Positions 34,919 through 44,604 of a stretch of DNA of 64,000 nucleotides are shown here, piece by piece. A program made the translations under genes and the position numbers. The stretch spans positions 59,666 through 123,665 of the forward strand of contig CAZJLP010000007.1 of assembly GCA_964546955.1 (NCBI GenBank), given 5' to 3'. Positions within the stretch are counted from its first letter, which is position 1. Every line of letters begins with the position of its first letter. This DNA comes from CAZJLP01 sp964546955 (GTDB taxonomy: Bacteria > Verrucomicrobiota > Verrucomicrobiia > Opitutales > Opitutaceae). The notes under the pieces are model-generated. The model saw only the letters and a list, made by a program, of their open reading frames with translations, ran no database searches and was not told where the DNA came from.

Positions 34919-36565
34919 TCATCTCCGCATCCCGCGGTGCAGACGGCTGGCGGGTTTCGGTGCGCCTGCCGCCTGCGCGTTTTCGTCGAACAAGGCGGAG
35001 TAGATGTAATTGAAGCCCTCGATCTTCTTCCGTTCGATCGTCGCGCCGATGTAGCGCTCGATTGAGCGCGCGTCGCGAACGTCGGCTTCCGTGACGAGAG
35101 TGAAGGCATCGCCCGTGTTCTGCGCACGTCCGGTCCGGCCGATGCGGTGAACGTAATCTTCCGGATTCTCCGGCACGTCGTAATTCACGACATGGGAAAC
35201 CCCCGCGATATCGAGGCCGCGCGCCGCGATGTCCGTTGCGACCAGCAGTTCGAACTTGCCGCTCTTGAAGCCTTCCAGGGCATCGACGCGTTCGCGCTGG
35301 CTGCGATCGGAATGAATCACCCCGACGGAATGGCCGGCCTGCACCAGTCGGCGAGCAATGCGGTCGGCCCCGAATTTCGTGCGCGAAAAAACGATCACGC
35401 TCTTGAAATTAGTCTGCTCGAGCAGCGCGTGCAGCAGCTCGAATTTTTGCGAGTCGACGACCGGATAGAACGCGTGTGAAACGGTCTCGGCGGGCGAGCG
35501 TCGCTGGCCGATGTTGATCTGCACGGGATCGCGCAAAGCCCAGCCGGCCAGGGAGGCGATTTCAGGTGGCAGCGTGGCGGTGAAAAAGAGGGTCTGCCGC
35601 GCGCTCGGACATTTCTGCACAATGCGCTTCACGTCGGGCAGGAAACCCATGTCCAGCATGCGGTCGACCTCGTCCAGGACCAGGATCTCGATATCGTCGA
35701 GGTTCATGACCCGTTGCTCGATGTGATCGAGCAAACGCCCGGGAGTGGCCGCGAGCACGTCGACCCCGCGGGCGAGATCGTCGCGCTGTTTGCCGTAACC
35801 AACACCGCCGTACACGACGGTCGCCTCGAGGTCGGTGTACTTGCTGTAATTTTTGAATTGTTCCTCCACCTGCAACGCCAGCTCGCGCGTCGGCTCCAAA
35901 ACGAGGCACCGCATGCGCCCGTGTGCGCCGAGACGCTGCAGAATGGGCAGCGCGAACGCGGCAGTCTTGCCGGTGCCGGTCTGGGCGGAACCGATCACGT
36001 CCTTGCCCGACAAAATAATGGGGATGGCCTGCTGCTGGATAGGGGTCGGCTCGGTGTAACCTTTTTCCTGTACGGCGTAGGCAAGGGGATCGGACAGGCC
36101 GAGCTTGCTGAAAGCACTGTCCATTTTGGGCACTTCCGGGGGCACAAAAGGTTTCCGCGGAGCGCGGGGTGCTCTCGGTTCCTGTGAAACGGGCGCGGTG
36201 GCGTCCGCCGCAACTCGCTCGTGGCGAACAGGTCGGTCATGCCGGGGGTGGCGATCCTGCTTGGAATGCGACTTACCTTGCGAATGTCCTCCGCGTCCGC
36301 CTCTTCCGTCACTCTTGTGGTCCGGTTTCCCCCGCCCTCCTTCACTTCCCTGCCCTCCCTGACTTCCGCGGCCCGAACCCCCGCGCGCCTCATGGCCGCC
36401 CCCCCCGCCTCCGCCCCGGCTGGGTCGATGGGGTTTTCCCCCGCGCTGAGCTTGCGCACGATTGGCCGGATGCGCCGACCTGCCCGCACCCTCCGTCTTA
36501 GGTTTCGGCGCTTCTTTGTCGTCACCGAGCGTTTTACGCAATTTCGCAATCAGCTTCCGCAGCAT
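34919..36565 (-). CDS. DEAD-box-type RNA helicase (RhlE-like) with DEVD motif II
   Basis: The protein has 548 residues. The first 140 are low-complexity Gly/Arg/Lys-rich (GGGGGGHEARGGSGRGSQGG), then the helicase core: FSKLGLSDPLAYAVQEKGYTEPTPIQQQAIP (Q motif), AQTGTGKT (motif I), PTRELALQ, ATPGRLLDHI, LDEVD (motif II, about 293-297), FFTATLPPE (SAT replaced by TAT), VATDIAARGLDIAGVSHVVNYD and YVHRIGRTGRAQ. Motif II reads DEVD, not DEAD. It unwinds structured RNA in the cytoplasm, probably in cold adaptation or ribosome assembly. The basic disordered stretch at the N-terminus, rather than the usual C-terminus, is noteworthy. Confidence 0.9.
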   Translation of the reverse strand: MLRKLIAKLRKTLGDDKEAPKPKTEGAGRSAHPANRAQAQRGGKPHRPSRGGGGGGGHEARGGSGRGSQGGQGSEGGRGKPDHKSDGRGGRGGHSQGKSHSKQDRHPRHDRPVRHERVAADATAPVSQEPRAPRAPRKPFVPPEVPKMDSAFSKLGLSDPLAYAVQEKGYTEPTPIQQQAIPIILSGKDVIGSAQTGTGKTAAFALPILQRLGAHGRMRCLVLEPTRELALQVEEQFKNYSKYTDLEATVVYGGVGYGKQRDDLARGVDVLAATPGRLLDHIEQRVMNLDDIEILVLDEVDRMLDMGFLPDVKRIVQKCPSARQTLFFTATLPPEIASLAGWALRDPVQINIGQRRSPAETVSHAFYPVVDSQKFELLHALLEQTNFKSVIVFSRTKFGADRIARRLVQAGHSVGVIHSDRSQRERVDALEGFKSGKFELLVATDIAARGLDIAGVSHVVNYDVPENPEDYVHRIGRTGRAQNTGDAFTLVTEADVRDARSIERYIGATIERKKIEGFNYIYSALFDENAQAAGAPKPASRLHRGMRR

Positions 36566-36714
36566 AGAAAACGCTAGCTTCGTTCATCCCGATGCATTTG
36601 CAACCATGGATGTCAGCCCCGGGGAGGGAGGTAATGACAGCGTCGCGACAACGGCGGGAAGCCCACAAACGGCCGGTTGATTCCCTTTCAAGAATTCGTT
36701 AAACGTGCCGCTAA

Positions 36715-36736
36715 GATAACACGTTATGGCGTTATC
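36715..36736. promoter_or_regulatory. Inverted repeat upstream of the PilT-like operon
   Basis: GATAAC and GTTATC are separated by 10 bases, ending 42 bases before the start codon at 36779. The site may be an operator or part of a promoter; no regulator is assigned. Confidence 0.3.
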
Positions 36737-36778
36737 ACTTGGCCGCGGGAGCCAATTTTTCCAACCTCAGGACTTTTC

Positions 36779-38358
36779 ATGAACCAAGAGATTCGCTGGC
36801 TGGTCCAGCTGGGCGTCGAACAAGGCCGTTTTAGCCGGGCGCAGTGCCGGGCAATTCGCCAGAGCGTGGGGGACCAAGCGGGCCTCATGGATTTCGCTCA
36901 AAAACTGATCGACGACGGGGTATTCGAAGACGTTGAGCTGTTGGAAAAACTGGCTGGGGACGCCATGGCGCGGGCCCAGGCGGGTCCGCCGGTCGNNNNN
37001 NNNNNGACCCCTTTGCCGACCCGCCGCCAACCGCCGCGCCCGTCGCGGTCAAGCCGCCAGGAGCCTCCCCGCGCCCCGCGCCACAGGCGGCGGCCCCGGC
37101 GCCTGTGGCTGCCGCGCAGACCGTCGAGATCGAGGAGGCGCCACCTCCGCACGCGACCGTCGCCACTTCCGCTCCGGTGCGGCGCAGCCGCGCGCCCTTC
37201 AGTCGCGCCCCCTTCCCGTCATCAAACGATGCCCCCGCGTCCAACGCGCCCCCCTCGTTTGATTTTTCCCGTCTTTCGCTGTTGTCCGACGATCAGCTGA
37301 CCGAGTCCGTGACCAAGCTGCTGCGCGACACCGCGCGCTTCGGGGCAAGCGACCTTCATTTATCCGCGGGATCCCGCCCGTTTTTCCGCAAGCACCGTTC
37401 GCTCACGCCGCTCTCGAACGAGCCGCTCGCGGCCGACGACGCGCTTCGGCTGAACACCGTGTTGCTGGCTCCGCACCAGCGCCGGCTCTTCCTCGAGCGC
37501 TGCGACTACGACTACGCGCTGGCGGTGGACGAAACGAGCCGGTACCGGGTCAATCTGATGTTTCACAAAGGAGGCGCCGCGGGGGCCTACCGCATGGTCC
37601 CCGCCCGCATTCCACGCCTCGGGGACCTCGGGCTGCGCAATCTCGATGTCATTCGGAAGCTGTTGAGCTACCACAACGGTCTCGTTTTGGTGACGGGTCC
37701 GGTCGGCGCCGGCAAAACCACGACGCTCGCCGCGCTCGTCGCCGAACTGAACGAGAACCGCGACGATCACATCATCACGGTCGAAGACCCGATCGAAGTC
37801 GTTCAGCCGGCACGGCGCTGCAACGTCACCCAACGCGAGGTCGGTCCGCATACGCGTTCTTTCGCCTCCGCCCTTAAAGGCGCATTGCGAGAGGATCCGG
37901 ACGTGATTGTCATCGGCGAACTGCGCGATTTGGAAACGGTGGAGATGGCGATCACCGCGGCCGAAACCGGTCACCTGGTGATCGGCACCATGCATACGAG
38001 CGACGCAGCGACCACGCTCAACCGGCTCCTCGACGTATTTCCCTCCGCCCAGCAATCCCAGATTCGCGCCAGCGTGGCCGAGAGTTTGCGCGGCGTTCTC
38101 TGCCAGCGCCTGCTGCCGACTCCCGACGGCGGGCTCGTCCTCGCCTGCGAACTTCTGGTTTCAACCCCTGCTGTGGCCAACCTGATCCGGGAAGGCAAAA
38201 CCCAGGGTCTGCGCAACGTGATGGAGACCGGACTCAAAGAAGGCATGTGCCTGATGGAGTCCGTCATCTTCGAACTCTATCAACAGAAGAAAATCAGCTC
38301 CGAAACGGCGCTGGCCAACATCAGCAACCGCGTACTGCAGGCTAGAATCACCGCCTAA
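36779..38358 (+). CDS. PilT-like type IV pilus ATPase with N-terminal extension, interrupted by an assembly gap
   Basis: The start MNQEIRWLVQLGVEQGRFSR reads in one frame up to the N run, and the same gene continues after it in another frame, so the real gap length must differ from 10. The residues before the gap form a small helical domain, and a Pro/Ala-rich linker follows it. From about 37280 the PilT ATPase begins: SDLHLSAGSRPFF, Walker A GPVGAGKTTT (37696-37725), the Asp box ITVEDPIEV, Walker B VIVIGELRD and the His box HLVIGTMHTSDA. NLIREGKTQGL resembles the PilT-specific AIRNLIRE segment. It would power pilus retraction at the inner membrane. It lies 2 bases from a second PilT-type gene. 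Confidence 0.85.
36996..37005. other. Assembly gap (10 N)
   Basis: Ten undetermined bases lie inside the PilT-like coding sequence in a repetitive, GC-rich Pro/Ala linker. Frame continuity across the gap requires an unknown length that is not 10 plus a multiple of 3. It is most likely a scaffold join. Confidence 0.98.
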
Positions 38359-38360
38359 TC

Positions 38361-39437
<1,077 letters not shown>

Positions 39438-39670
39438 GACTCGAACTCAAAGCAGGGAAAATCGGAACCTTCGGGAATAAAGCACAGTTGCGAACTCAGC
39501 GAACACGATCGACGCGCAACTGAGCCTCCCACGACGGGCTCGCGGGATTGTCGCAGCGTGGACGAAATTATCGCCAGCCTGACGTTTCGCAACGCCACTG
39601 AGGTAGCAACCATAGCAGTCAGCACCGGCTAAAGTATGAAACCGGGCCCTCGGGCACGCACAAGAAGCTG

Positions 39671-39691
39671 TTAGTGTAATAATAACACTTT
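39671..39691. promoter_or_regulatory. Palindromic operator 1 upstream of the NrtR-like gene
   Basis: TTAGTGTAATAATAACACTTT contains AGTGT and ACACT arms separated by 7 bases. The second copy has the same half-sites and spacing, and the two begin 32 bases apart, close to three helical turns. Confidence 0.7.
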
Positions 39692-39702
39692 GTCCTTTAC
39701 TC

Positions 39703-39721
39703 TTAGTGTAACTAAAACACC
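39703..39721. promoter_or_regulatory. Palindromic operator 2 upstream of the NrtR-like gene
   Basis: TTAGTGTAACTAAAACACC repeats the GTGT-7-ACAC arrangement of operator 1 and ends 13 bases before the start codon, where bound protein would block initiation. NrtR-type regulators commonly bind palindromes in front of their own operon. Confidence 0.7.
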
Positions 39722-39734
39722 ATGAGCCATTCGA

Positions 39735-40424
39735 ATGAGCTTCACCTACGAATTCCCACACCCTGCAGTGACCGTAGATGGAGTCGTTTTCGGCTTCGAC
39801 GACGCAGATTTGAAGCTCCTTCTTATCCAGCGGGAGACGGCCCCATTTAAGGGCGCATGGGCTTTGCCGGGCGGCTTCGTTGGATTGAATGAAGATCTCG
39901 AAGCCGCGATGCGTCGTGAGCTCGGAGAAGAGACGGGCATCACGCGCCTCTATCTTGAGCAGCTTTATTCGTTTGGTGATCCCGAGCGCGATCCCCGAGA
40001 ACGGGTGATCAGTATCGCATACTACGCCTTGGTTAAGCTGGCCGATCACGTTGTTCGCGCTGCCAGTGATGCGGCTGAAGTAGCGTGGTTCGCGGTTGCG
40101 GACCTCCCTCACCTCGCGTTCGATCACGAAAGAATCGTCGAGGCAGCCTTGAAGCGATTGAAAGCGAAAGTGCGCTACGAGCCCATCGGCTTCGAACTAC
40201 TGCCCGAGAAATTCACTCTCGGAGAGCTACAACGCCTCTACGAAGTAGTGCTCGAGCAGACCCTTGATAAGCGAAATTTCCGCAAGAAGATCATCGGCAT
40301 GAAATTGCTCACTCCGCTGGAGGAGTACCAGCGAGACGTGGCTCACCGTGCGGCACAGTACTATCGGTTCAATCGTCAGCGGTACGAGCAACTGAAGAAA
40401 CGCGGATTCAACTTTGACCTGTAA
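39735..40424 (+). CDS. NrtR-like regulator: Nudix domain plus C-terminal winged helix
   Basis: The protein has 229 residues. Residues about 10-140 form a Nudix domain: LKLLLIQRETAPFKGAWALPGG and a Nudix box GGFVGLNEDLEAAMRRELGEETGI, with the REL-EE residues kept. The C-terminal third (YEPIGFELLPEKFTLGELQRLYEVV to KRGFNFDL) matches the winged-helix DNA-binding part of the NrtR family, regulators of NAD metabolism that sense ADP-ribose or related nucleotides. Two palindromes sit directly upstream. It is the first gene of a short cassette with an SPFH and a NAD-kinase-like gene, 35 bases before the SPFH start. Whether the Nudix domain is still catalytic is open. Confidence 0.85.
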   Translation: MSFTYEFPHPAVTVDGVVFGFDDADLKLLLIQRETAPFKGAWALPGGFVGLNEDLEAAMRRELGEETGITRLYLEQLYSFGDPERDPRERVISIAYYALVKLADHVVRAASDAAEVAWFAVADLPHLAFDHERIVEAALKRLKAKVRYEPIGFELLPEKFTLGELQRLYEVVLEQTLDKRNFRKKIIGMKLLTPLEEYQRDVAHRAAQYYRFNRQRYEQLKKRGFNFDL

Positions 40425-40459
40425 TTTCCCAGTCCAGTTCAACCTCAATTCATCGAAAT

Positions 40460-41479
40460 ATGTTCGGCATACGTTACATCAAAGTTCAGCCCACTACCTA
40501 CCTGCTCCAATACCAGAAAGGTCGGATCGTGCGCGAGGGCACCGGCCAGGCGTTCTTCTACTACGGCCCATCGACCTCGTTGGTAGCGATTCCAACGGCA
40601 AGTGACGAAGTACCGTTTATCTTCGAGGAGACGACCGCCGATTTCCAAAAGGTCACGATTCAAGGACAGATCACCTATCGGGTGGCCAACCCGAAAAAGC
40701 TCGCGGAGCTGATGAACTTCACACTCGCCGGCAACGGGCAGACCTACGCTACCGATGATCCGCAAAAATTGCCCCAAAGATTGATTAACATCGTAAACGT
40801 CCAAGCCCGCGCCCAAATCCAGCGCCTTCCCCTTCGCCAAGCCGTGCGCGAATCGGATGCTCTTGTTGAAGCGGTCCGCCCCAAGCTCGCAGGTTCGCCC
40901 GAGATCGCAGCTCTTGGCCTGGAAATCCTCGGTTTCTCGATTCTCGCAATCAAACCAACCCCTGAGACTGCACGTGCACTGGAAGCCGAAACGCGCGAAC
41001 ACCTGCTCAAAGAAGCAGATGAAGCAATTTTCCGCAGACGGAATGCCGCCGTTGAAAACGAACGGGCGATAAAGGAAAATGAGCTCAACACCGAAAACGC
41101 GATCGAGCTTAAAAAGCGGCAAATCAGAGAAACGAAAATGGATGCAGATCGCGCCGTGCAAGAAAAGAACCGGCTCCTGCAAGAAGCAGAAATGGCGACA
41201 AGTGTAGTGCTTGAACAAAAAAAGAAGGAGCTCGTGGAGCTCACGGCACTTAATACCCGGGGCGAAGCCGATGCGCGCGCCTACGGTATCGAAGCAATGA
41301 TGAAAGCGCTGGGAACCGGCGATGCACGTATCCTGAGTGCTTTGGCAAACGCGGGCATGAATCCCGAACAGTTGATCGCTGTGGCCTTCCAGGAAATCGC
41401 CGGCAAGGCTGACAAGATCGGTCAGCTCAACATCTCGCCTGACCTATTGCGCGAACTGATGGTCAAGAACCGGGGGTGA
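40460..41479 (+). CDS. SPFH/band-7 domain protein
   Basis: The protein has 339 residues. There is no clear N-terminal membrane helix; it begins MFGIRYIKVQPTTYLLQYQKG, suggesting a soluble or peripherally attached form. The SPFH domain covers about residues 15-185 (FIFEETTADFQKVTIQGQITYRVANPKKL, INIVNVQARAQIQRLPLRQ). A long coiled coil follows (about 185-275) rich in Glu/Lys/Arg (EAETREHLLKEADEAIFRRR), then a short C-terminal helical region with GMNPEQLIAVAFQEIAG. SPFH proteins oligomerise into rings or cages that scaffold membrane or protease complexes. It overlaps or abuts the NAD-kinase-like gene, so the two likely act together. Confidence 0.85.
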   Translation: MFGIRYIKVQPTTYLLQYQKGRIVREGTGQAFFYYGPSTSLVAIPTASDEVPFIFEETTADFQKVTIQGQITYRVANPKKLAELMNFTLAGNGQTYATDDPQKLPQRLINIVNVQARAQIQRLPLRQAVRESDALVEAVRPKLAGSPEIAALGLEILGFSILAIKPTPETARALEAETREHLLKEADEAIFRRRNAAVENERAIKENELNTENAIELKKRQIRETKMDADRAVQEKNRLLQEAEMATSVVLEQKKKELVELTALNTRGEADARAYGIEAMMKALGTGDARILSALANAGMNPEQLIAVAFQEIAGKADKIGQLNISPDLLRELMVKNRG

Positions 41480-41484
41480 GCAAC

Positions 41485-42480
41485 ATGGAACGGCTGACTG
41501 AAAACAAAATCATCCTCGTCCTTCGCGAGACGCGGCTCGAAGAACTGAAGGCTCGGTTCAACAGCGAGAGTCAGGCTCGATTCTATGTCGAGCAGCTCGG
41601 AGGAGACTTCGACGACTACGAGCAGGAAAATGCCGCATATCGCCGCGCCGTCGAGCAAGCTCAGCAACAGCTCGGGCTTCTCGGCCGCGTCCAGCTCGTC
41701 CATCGTTCGTTCATACCCAATTTTGTTTTCGGTCCGGAAGACATAGCTGTCGCTGTTGGCCAAGATGGTTTGGTGGCAAATACAATGAAGTATTTAGATG
41801 GTCAGCCTTTGATCGGCGTGAACCCCGATCGCAAACGATACGACGGCCAGCTTCTGCCATTCATCGTTGATGACCTAGCCAAAATCATCCCAGAGGTTTT
41901 CCGCGGTGTTCGTCCTACCAAATTCGTGACGATGGCAAAAGCGTCGATGAATAACGGCCAGACCATGTACGCCGTGAACGATCTGTTTATTGGGCCGAAA
42001 AGCCATGGTTCGGCACGATACACTATTAATCATAACGGGCAGGCTGAACGACAGTCATCGAGCGGAGTGATTGTCTCAACCGGACTTGGTTCGACCGGCT
42101 GGTTCAGCAGCCTCGTTGCCGGCGCGTGTGGAGTGTCTTCAGCGTTGAACTCAAATTTCACTGTAGCGACATCGGGGGGGCAAAAAGTGTTGTGGGATGA
42201 AGCCACTCCGACCGCGATCGCCCCTGGAAAAAAACTGCGTTTTCCTTGGGACGCTGGGCATTTGTTTTTCACAGTAAGGGAACCGTTTCCCAGTAAAACG
42301 ACTGGCGTGGAGATCGTTTTCGGAAAAGTTTCAGCAGAGCACCCGCTCAGTCTCGAATCCCACATGCCCGAGCGTGGTATAATTTTCAGCGATGGTGTGG
42401 AGATGGATTTCCTCGAATTCAACGCGGGTGCAAAAGCAGAGATTGCCGTTGCCGAGCGTCGCGGCGTATTGGTCGTTTAA
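41485..42480 (+). CDS. Divergent NAD-kinase-like protein
   Basis: The protein has 331 residues from the ATG at 41485, preceded by GGGGGTGAG; an in-frame GTG at 41476 overlaps the SPFH stop. The core resembles NAD kinase: AVGQDGLVANTMKYLDGQPLIGVNPD replaces the usual GGDGT loop with GQDG (D94 kept), YAVNDLFIGPK matches the conserved NE/ND segment, and VSTGLGSTGWFSSLVAGA corresponds to STPTGSTAYSLSAGG with changed residues. About 60 extra N-terminal residues form helices (RFYVEQLGGDFDDYEQENAAY). It may phosphorylate NAD or another nucleotide or sugar substrate, or only bind it. It is the last gene of the NrtR-like cassette. Confidence 0.75.
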   Translation: MERLTENKIILVLRETRLEELKARFNSESQARFYVEQLGGDFDDYEQENAAYRRAVEQAQQQLGLLGRVQLVHRSFIPNFVFGPEDIAVAVGQDGLVANTMKYLDGQPLIGVNPDRKRYDGQLLPFIVDDLAKIIPEVFRGVRPTKFVTMAKASMNNGQTMYAVNDLFIGPKSHGSARYTINHNGQAERQSSSGVIVSTGLGSTGWFSSLVAGACGVSSALNSNFTVATSGGQKVLWDEATPTAIAPGKKLRFPWDAGHLFFTVREPFPSKTTGVEIVFGKVSAEHPLSLESHMPERGIIFSDGVEMDFLEFNAGAKAEIAVAERRGVLVV

Positions 42481-42698
42481 GTTGTATCGTCTAATTAGAT
42501 AATATGCTGGAAATGCCGTGAGACCGCTTCGCACGTGCTACGCTCCAGTCTAAAGGATTAGCCCTGCGCGGAACGACTGCAAGGACGACGTCTTACTCGC
42601 GACGAGGGCCAAATACCTCAATACACATGTCGGCAATGAGCATTAGCCTCTATAAGCTCTAACCCCGATTTAGAACTCCCAAGAGACTGGCTCCTCCA

Positions 42699-43379
42699 TC
42701 AGCGGCGCTTTGCCAGGCGATTTTTCTTCGCCCAATAGGCGAGCAGGGCTCCGCCGAGAAAGCCGCCGGCGTGAGCCCACCAAGCGACCCCGCCCCCGGC
42801 CGCGCTGCCGGCGCGCAGCGAACCCACGCCGTTGACGAGTTGGATCGCGAACCAGGCCAGGAGAAAAATAAACGCGGGCAGCGGAATGATGGGGATGATC
42901 CAAGGGACAAACGTGAAGACCCACGCGCCCGGCGACAGGACGAAATAGGCGCCGAGGACTCCGGAAATGGCCCCGCTCGCGCCAATCATGGGCACGGGCG
43001 AATTCAGGCTCGAAACAATCTGCAAGCCGGCCGCGGCGATTCCGCCCACGAGGTACAACAGCATGAATTTCCACGGGCCGATCCGATTTTCGACGCTGCT
43101 GCCAAACACCCGCAGGAACCAGCAATTGCCGATCAAGTGCAGCCAGCCTCCATGCAAAAACATTGAGGAGAAAACGGTGAACCACTGTTCCCCACTCCGG
43201 GGGTTGGAAGAGAAATCGCGCGCAACCAGCGCCCATCGTTCGTACAGTACATCGGCCGTACCATTGCCCGTCACCGCAAGCGCCAACGAATACAAAAACA
43301 CCGCTGCATTGGTCGCGATCAGCAGGTTGGTGACTATCGCCGGCCGTCGATTCGGAGCATCGTCCCAAAGGGGTAGCAT
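42699..43379 (-). CDS. Rhomboid-family intramembrane serine protease
   Basis: The protein has 226 residues and about six membrane helices. The oxyanion/His motif is FLHGGWLHLIGN, the catalytic Ser is in GASGAISGVLGAYF (S135) and the catalytic His in AWWAHAGGFLGG (H203). Large hydrophobic residues between helices match bacterial GlpG-type enzymes. It cleaves membrane proteins within the bilayer. The 218 bases between it and the NAD-kinase-like gene hold nothing recognised. It diverges from the VKOR gene. A rhomboid of this size is a candidate for processing GlyGly-CTERM proteins, one of which lies 11 kb downstream. Confidence 0.9.
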   Translation of the reverse strand: MLPLWDDAPNRRPAIVTNLLIATNAAVFLYSLALAVTGNGTADVLYERWALVARDFSSNPRSGEQWFTVFSSMFLHGGWLHLIGNCWFLRVFGSSVENRIGPWKFMLLYLVGGIAAAGLQIVSSLNSPVPMIGASGAISGVLGAYFVLSPGAWVFTFVPWIIPIIPLPAFIFLLAWFAIQLVNGVGSLRAGSAAGGGVAWWAHAGGFLGGALLAYWAKKNRLAKRR

Positions 43380-43504
43380 CGCGCCCCGAGCAGGCGCGAA
43401 GCGAGGACGCTCGTCAAGCCGCTGGGACGATCGCGCCGAGAGTACCGCTCTACAACCGGGATTGAACCCCGCTCAAGCTTCGCCACTATGCTCCCGTTCA
43501 ACCC

Positions 43505-44479
43505 GTGTCCCCGCGCCTCAAAGACATCCTCGCCACTGCGTTTTGCAGTGTCGGCCTGGCTCTCGCTCTCTACCTCGCCCTGCTGAAATACTTCTCCCTT
43601 CCGTGCATCGGAGGAGGGAATTGCCAGGCTGTCATCCACAGCCGATACGGCAGCGCGCTCGGAATTCCGGTGGGGGTCTTCGGAGCTATTCTCTGGATCG
43701 GCGCGATTGTGGTGCGCGACGAGACGAAACGCACCGCCGTGCTCTGCCTTTTGTCGGTCGGAGCAGCCATCTTCATGATCCTGCAGTTTTTCGTCCTGCG
43801 CGGATTTTGCCTCTATTGTACGGCCCACGCCCTCTGTGCCTGGGCCGCCCTTTCCGTCCGTGCTGCCAGCCCAGCTCGTTTCTCCCTGGCGATCGGTTTG
43901 GCGTTGGCGTTCGGTGGTTTTCAGTTCGCCCGGAGTCAGGTGCAGGCCAAGGTGGCACAAACCCTACCGGCCGCAGCAGCCGACACTGCGGCGGCCGGCG
44001 CACGATCGGCGGGCGTTCCTTGGCTGGGCCCGCTTTCGGAGCGCAGCCCCACCCTGGTGTTGAGTTTGAATTGTCCGGCCTGCCTCGACTTGATGGAGGA
44101 ACTCACGCGCCGCAACTACAGCCAAGTGGCGTTCGGACCTGCGGTTCTGTTTAAAACAAACGACGACAATCGGGCCCTCACCACCACCTTCATCGCAGCC
44201 GTCCTGGCACAGGAGGGCGACCGCCGGGACGCGTTTCTGGCCGTTTCCGCCCTTTTCCTCATGCGGAAAGACACCGCGCTTTCAAATCCCCGTGCTGCCG
44301 GCGGTGAGATGGCGGCGATCTTTCCCGCCGCGCTGGCCAAACAGCCGGAAGCGGCGCAACTCGTCGACAAACAAACTCGTGCACTCTCGGCCGCTGGTCT
44401 GGGAGAAACAACTCCGCTGCTTCTCGTACCCAACGAAAAACCGAGCGCATTTTTTAAGACCGACGACTTGTTTCGGTAA
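43505..44479 (+). CDS. VKOR-family membrane oxidoreductase with C-terminal thioredoxin-like domain
   Basis: The protein has 324 residues with a GTG start. The first 140 residues have four membrane helices and the VKOR active sites: C34 and C40 in SLPCIGGGNCQAVIHS, and the FCLYC pair C102-C105. Residues about 175-320 are soluble, with NCPACLDLMEEL (C190, C193), a DsbA/thioredoxin-type redox pair. Such fusions form disulfides in exported proteins, taking electrons to quinone. No strong ribosome binding site is apparent. The DUF1573 gene is convergent. Confidence 0.83.
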   Translation: MSPRLKDILATAFCSVGLALALYLALLKYFSLPCIGGGNCQAVIHSRYGSALGIPVGVFGAILWIGAIVVRDETKRTAVLCLLSVGAAIFMILQFFVLRGFCLYCTAHALCAWAALSVRAASPARFSLAIGLALAFGGFQFARSQVQAKVAQTLPAAAADTAAAGARSAGVPWLGPLSERSPTLVLSLNCPACLDLMEELTRRNYSQVAFGPAVLFKTNDDNRALTTTFIAAVLAQEGDRRDAFLAVSALFLMRKDTALSNPRAAGGEMAAIFPAALAKQPEAAQLVDKQTRALSAAGLGETTPLLLVPNEKPSAFFKTDDLFR

Positions 44480-44485
44480 TGTCCT

Positions 44486-44590
44486 GAAGAGGATAGAGGA
44501 TAGAATCGATCCTGCCGAGACCGCGGGCGTACTTGGCATGGCCGCTTCGAGTTTGTGGGTATTGTCTACCCTCCACCCTCTATCCTCTTC
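44486..44590. repeat. 14-bp inverted repeat between convergent genes
   Basis: GAAGAGGATAGAGG (44486-44499) and CCTCTATCCTCTTC (44577-44590) are perfect inverted copies with a 77-base spacer. The element fills the gap between two convergent genes and could be a bidirectional terminator or a small mobile repeat. Confidence 0.75.
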
Positions 44591-44604
44591 CGTTCAGCCC
44601 TGCC

